A stretch of DNA of 64,000 bases from Piscibacillus sp052246295 (GTDB lineage Bacteria; Bacillota; Bacilli; Bacillales; Alkalibacillaceae): NCBI GenBank assembly GCA_052246295.1, contig JBQQCO010000007.1; one strand, given 5' to 3'. Every line of letters begins with the position of its first letter. Within the stretch, counting starts at the first letter, position 1. Of this stretch, positions 62,259-64,000 are shown piece by piece. Position numbers and translations under genes: made by a program. The notes beneath the pieces were generated by a model that ran no database searches, had not been told where the DNA came from, and was given only the letters and a program-made list of their open reading frames with translations.

Positions 62259-63158
62259 TTATGATCTTGGGTGAGCATTTTTATATACATTTTGTAAATA
62301 GTCTTTAGTGACATGTGTATAGACTTGTGTGGATGATAAGCTTTCATGCCCAAGCATCTCTTGTACTGTTCTTAGATCAGCGCCTTCATTCAATAAATGC
62401 GTTGCAAATGTATGTCTCAACTTATGTGGATGAATCGTTGATGTTAAAGAAGCACGCTTAATCATTTCATTAAGGATATACCTAACCCCTCTTTCGGTTA
62501 GTGGTTTACCACGATTATTCAAAAACACATTGTCGGTGTCATCAGAGTTTTTAGCTAAGAGGTCTTTGCGTCCATCATCTAAATACATTATTAATGCATG
62601 TTGAGCAAATGACCCGAAAGGAACGTATCTTTCTTTATTCCCTTTACCGTGGATTAATATCGTATTAATAGAAAAATCTATGTCATTTTTATGAATTTTG
62701 ACTAATTCTCCAACACGTATACCTGTTGCATAGAACAATTCTATGATTGCTTGATTACGTTGACCAATAGGAGTCCTTAAATCCTCCACCTCAAATAACT
62801 TAACTAACTCTTCCTCATAGAAAAATTCAGGTAAATTCTTTTGAGCTTTTGGCATAACAACATGATTAAAAGGGTTAGAAGTTACAACACCCTCTTGTTC
62901 TAAATAACGGTAATATGATCTTAAACTAGACAACTTACGTGATACCGTGCGTCTAGTTAGCTCCTGTTTATATAAATCCGTTAAATAAATTCTAATATGA
63001 GAGTATCGCACATCTTCTACATGATTTACTAATTCTTTGTTAAGAAATAAATAAAACTGTTTAATGTCGTCAATATAACTTTTTATGGTTAAAGGAGAGG
63101 CATTTTTCTCAACTTTTAAGAAGTTTTCAAAAGCTAGAATGTTTTTTTCGTCCGTCAT
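62259..63158 (-). CDS. xerC: Tyrosine recombinase XerC (CodV)
   Basis: XerC resolves chromosome dimers at dif together with a partner XerD. The 299-residue protein has the N-terminal SAM-like core-binding domain and the catalytic set Arg148 (GIRVGEL), Lys172, His245 and Arg248 (HPHKLRHTFATHLL), His271 (LGHESL) and Tyr280 (QVYTHV). ATG 63158 follows GGAGAG. A sigma-A promoter lies 28 nt upstream. The following genes hslV, hslU and codY form its operon, as in B. subtilis. Confidence 0.95.
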   Translation of the reverse strand: MTDEKNILAFENFLKVEKNASPLTIKSYIDDIKQFYLFLNKELVNHVEDVRYSHIRIYLTDLYKQELTRRTVSRKLSSLRSYYRYLEQEGVVTSNPFNHVVMPKAQKNLPEFFYEEELVKLFEVEDLRTPIGQRNQAIIELFYATGIRVGELVKIHKNDIDFSINTILIHGKGNKERYVPFGSFAQHALIMYLDDGRKDLLAKNSDDTDNVFLNNRGKPLTERGVRYILNEMIKRASLTSTIHPHKLRHTFATHLLNEGADLRTVQEMLGHESLSSTQVYTHVTKDYLQNVYKNAHPRS

Positions 63159-63185
63159 AATTTCTCTCCTTTCCAAAACGATTAA

Positions 63186-63214
63186 ATTTTATCAAACTTT
63201 TCAAAGTATTACAA
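63186..63214 (-). promoter_or_regulatory. Predicted sigma-A promoter of xerC-hslV-hslU-codY
   Basis: TTGTAA (63214-63209) and TAAAAT (63191-63186) are spaced 17 bp on the minus strand, matching 4 and 5 of 6 consensus bases. The start would be near 63179, about 20 nt before xerC. Confidence 0.6.
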
Positions 63215-63286
63215 CAATTTTCTACTATTCATTTTAAAATAATACTTTACATCCCACCAATCGCATATTTTATAGGAAGGAGAATT

Positions 63287-63370
63287 GTGAGTCAATTTAA
63301 ACATCTCGATTACAAACATCTTTCACATTTCAGATACAAAATATTCAATTTATTGAAATTTTGCCGTTAA
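63287..63370 (+). CDS. Candidate 27-residue small ORF between topA and xerC
   Basis: A GTG at 63287 is preceded by AGGAAGGAG at 4 nt, a very strong ribosome site, on the opposite strand to every other gene. The frame encodes a basic, aromatic-rich 27-residue peptide (MSQFKHLDYKHLSHF, then RYKIFNLLKFCR) and ends at TAA 63370, just before the topA terminator hairpin. I know no family. A promoter is not evident. It could be a real small peptide or chance. Confidence 0.3.
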   Translation: MSQFKHLDYKHLSHFRYKIFNLLKFCR

Positions 63371-63404
63371 AAGGAAAAAGGATAGCGAAATTTTCGCTAC
63401 CCTT
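63371..63404 (-). terminator. Intrinsic terminator after topA
   Basis: AAGGGTAGCGAAA pairs with TTTCGCTATCCTT with one mismatch (63404-63378), followed by TTTCCTTTT on the minus strand. It closes topA; the stem could also stop plus-strand transcripts from the small ORF. The rest of the 63177-63426 gap has the xerC promoter and the small ORF but no trmFO gene. Confidence 0.88.
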
Positions 63405-63426
63405 ACTTCATTTAACAATACAAAAA

Positions 63427-64000
63427 TTATTGTTGTTCAGTTTCTTTGTAATCACATTCAGTACAAACAATTTGCGTGCTTTTCTTCTTCTTCTTCTCAA
63501 CTAATAGAGATTGACACTTAGGACAAGGCCTTTCAATCGGTTTATCCCAAGATACGAAATCACACTCAGGAAATTGATCGCAGCCATAAAACGTTCTACG
63601 TTTTTTGCTTTTACGTTCTACAACGTTACCTTCTTTACACTTAGGGCACTTCACACCAATTTCCTTTAGAATTGGTTTAGTGTTTCGGCAATCTGGAAAG
63701 TTAGAGCAAGCTAAAAATTTTCCATACCTACCCATCTTGTACACCATCTCGTGTCCACACTTTTCACATGTTACACCTGCTGGTTCATCGCGTACTTCAA
63801 CTTGTTCAATCTCTTTTTCCGCTTTTTCTAATCGTTTTTTGAAATCTTCATAGAACACGGAGATAATCTCTCGCCATTCTTTCGATCCCTCTTCAATATT
63901 ATCTAGATCTCTTTCCATTTTAACAGTAAATTCTACGTCAATTATTTCAGGAAAGTATTCTTTTAATAGCTCTATTACAATTTCACCTAATTCAGTTGGT
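63427..64000 (-). CDS. topA: DNA topoisomerase I, C-terminal part (partial)
   Basis: Only the last 190 codons are present; the gene enters from the high-coordinate edge, upstream of the internal Met at 63918. The first residues visible, PTELGEIVIELLKEYFPEIID, are the end of the type IA topoisomerase core. Three C4 zinc-ribbon units follow: CEKCG...CSNFPDC, CPKC...CDQFPEC and CPKC...CTEC. Topoisomerase I relaxes negative supercoils. The Lys-rich KKKKKS stretch lies in the third ribbon. A terminator follows. Confidence 0.95.
   Translation of the reverse strand, partial: PTELGEIVIELLKEYFPEIIDVEFTVKMERDLDNIEEGSKEWREIISVFYEDFKKRLEKAEKEIEQVEVRDEPAGVTCEKCGHEMVYKMGRYGKFLACSNFPDCRNTKPILKEIGVKCPKCKEGNVVERKSKKRRTFYGCDQFPECDFVSWDKPIERPCPKCQSLLVEKKKKKSTQIVCTECDYKETEQQ

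Noticed and set aside
1..64000. CRISPR arrays, insertion sequences, prophage, tRNA or rRNA genes
   Set aside because: I saw no spaced direct repeats, transposase frames, phage genes or tRNA-like cloverleafs. The gene order is that of a conserved core chromosome region.

Overview
The window is a 64 kb, AT-rich chromosomal block from a motile, endospore-forming low-GC Gram-positive bacterium of the Bacillaceae. The evidence is the dipicolinate synthase pair (spoVFA/spoVFB), ymxH, tepA/ylzJ and the start of spoIIIE, a Bacillus-type fla/che operon (fliY, cheC, cheD, sigD, swrB/swrD-like genes), PolC, and the xerC-hslV-hslU-codY cluster. Gene order closely follows the topA-to-spoIIIE segment of Bacillus subtilis. 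Acidic proteins hint at a halophilic or alkaliphilic relative, but I cannot name a genus. Every recognised gene lies on the minus strand, so transcription runs from high to low coordinates. The only plus-strand candidate is a 27-codon small ORF. I see no rRNA, tRNA, insertion sequence, prophage or CRISPR array.

Region 1 (64000-59434): the 3' part of topA with its terminator; a 250-bp gap where trmFO sits in B. subtilis; then a sigma-A promoter and xerC, hslV, hslU, codY, closed by a strong terminator.

Region 2 (59380-30929): a 35-gene fla/che operon without an internal terminator that I can see. It encodes rod and basal body proteins (FlgB, FlgC, FliE, FliF), the switch (FliG, FliM, FliY), the export apparatus (FliH, FliI, FliJ, FliO, FliP, FliQ, FliR, FlhB, FlhA), hook assembly (FliK, FlgD, FlgE), MotE, FliL and SwrD-like proteins, the SRP-type placement proteins FlhF and FlhG, chemotaxis (CheY, CheB, CheA, CheW, CheC, CheD) and sigma-D. 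It ends with FapA, a small unrecognised protein and a SwrB-like protein. Many genes overlap by 4-11 nt, which suggests translational coupling.

Region 3 (30925-12228): housekeeping genes rpsB, tsf, pyrH, frr, uppS, cdsA, dxr, rseP, proS, polC, then rimP, nusA, ylxR, ylxQ, infB, ylxP, rbfA. Intrinsic terminators separate several of them (rpsB/tsf, tsf/pyrH, frr/uppS, proS/polC, rbfA/truB).

Region 4 (12166-1): truB, ribF, rpsO, pnp, mlpA, ymxH; then the sporulation/diaminopimelate block spoVFA, spoVFB, asd, dapG, dapA behind a near-consensus sigma-K promoter; then tepA, ylzJ and the first 27 codons of spoIIIE/ftsK. Asd, DapG and DapA make dihydrodipicolinate, which SpoVFA and SpoVFB oxidise to dipicolinic acid for the spore core.

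I found no clearly undescribed multi-gene system. Points worth a second look are an HslV whose N-terminus lacks the Ser used in B. subtilis CodW, a swrD start whose only Shine-Dalgarno lies beyond a hairpin, a 9-bp inverted repeat around a putative asd promoter, a small ORF in the topA-xerC gap, the FapA-plus-unknown pair after sigD, and three B. subtilis neighbours missing from their usual places (trmFO, ylxY, rnjB).
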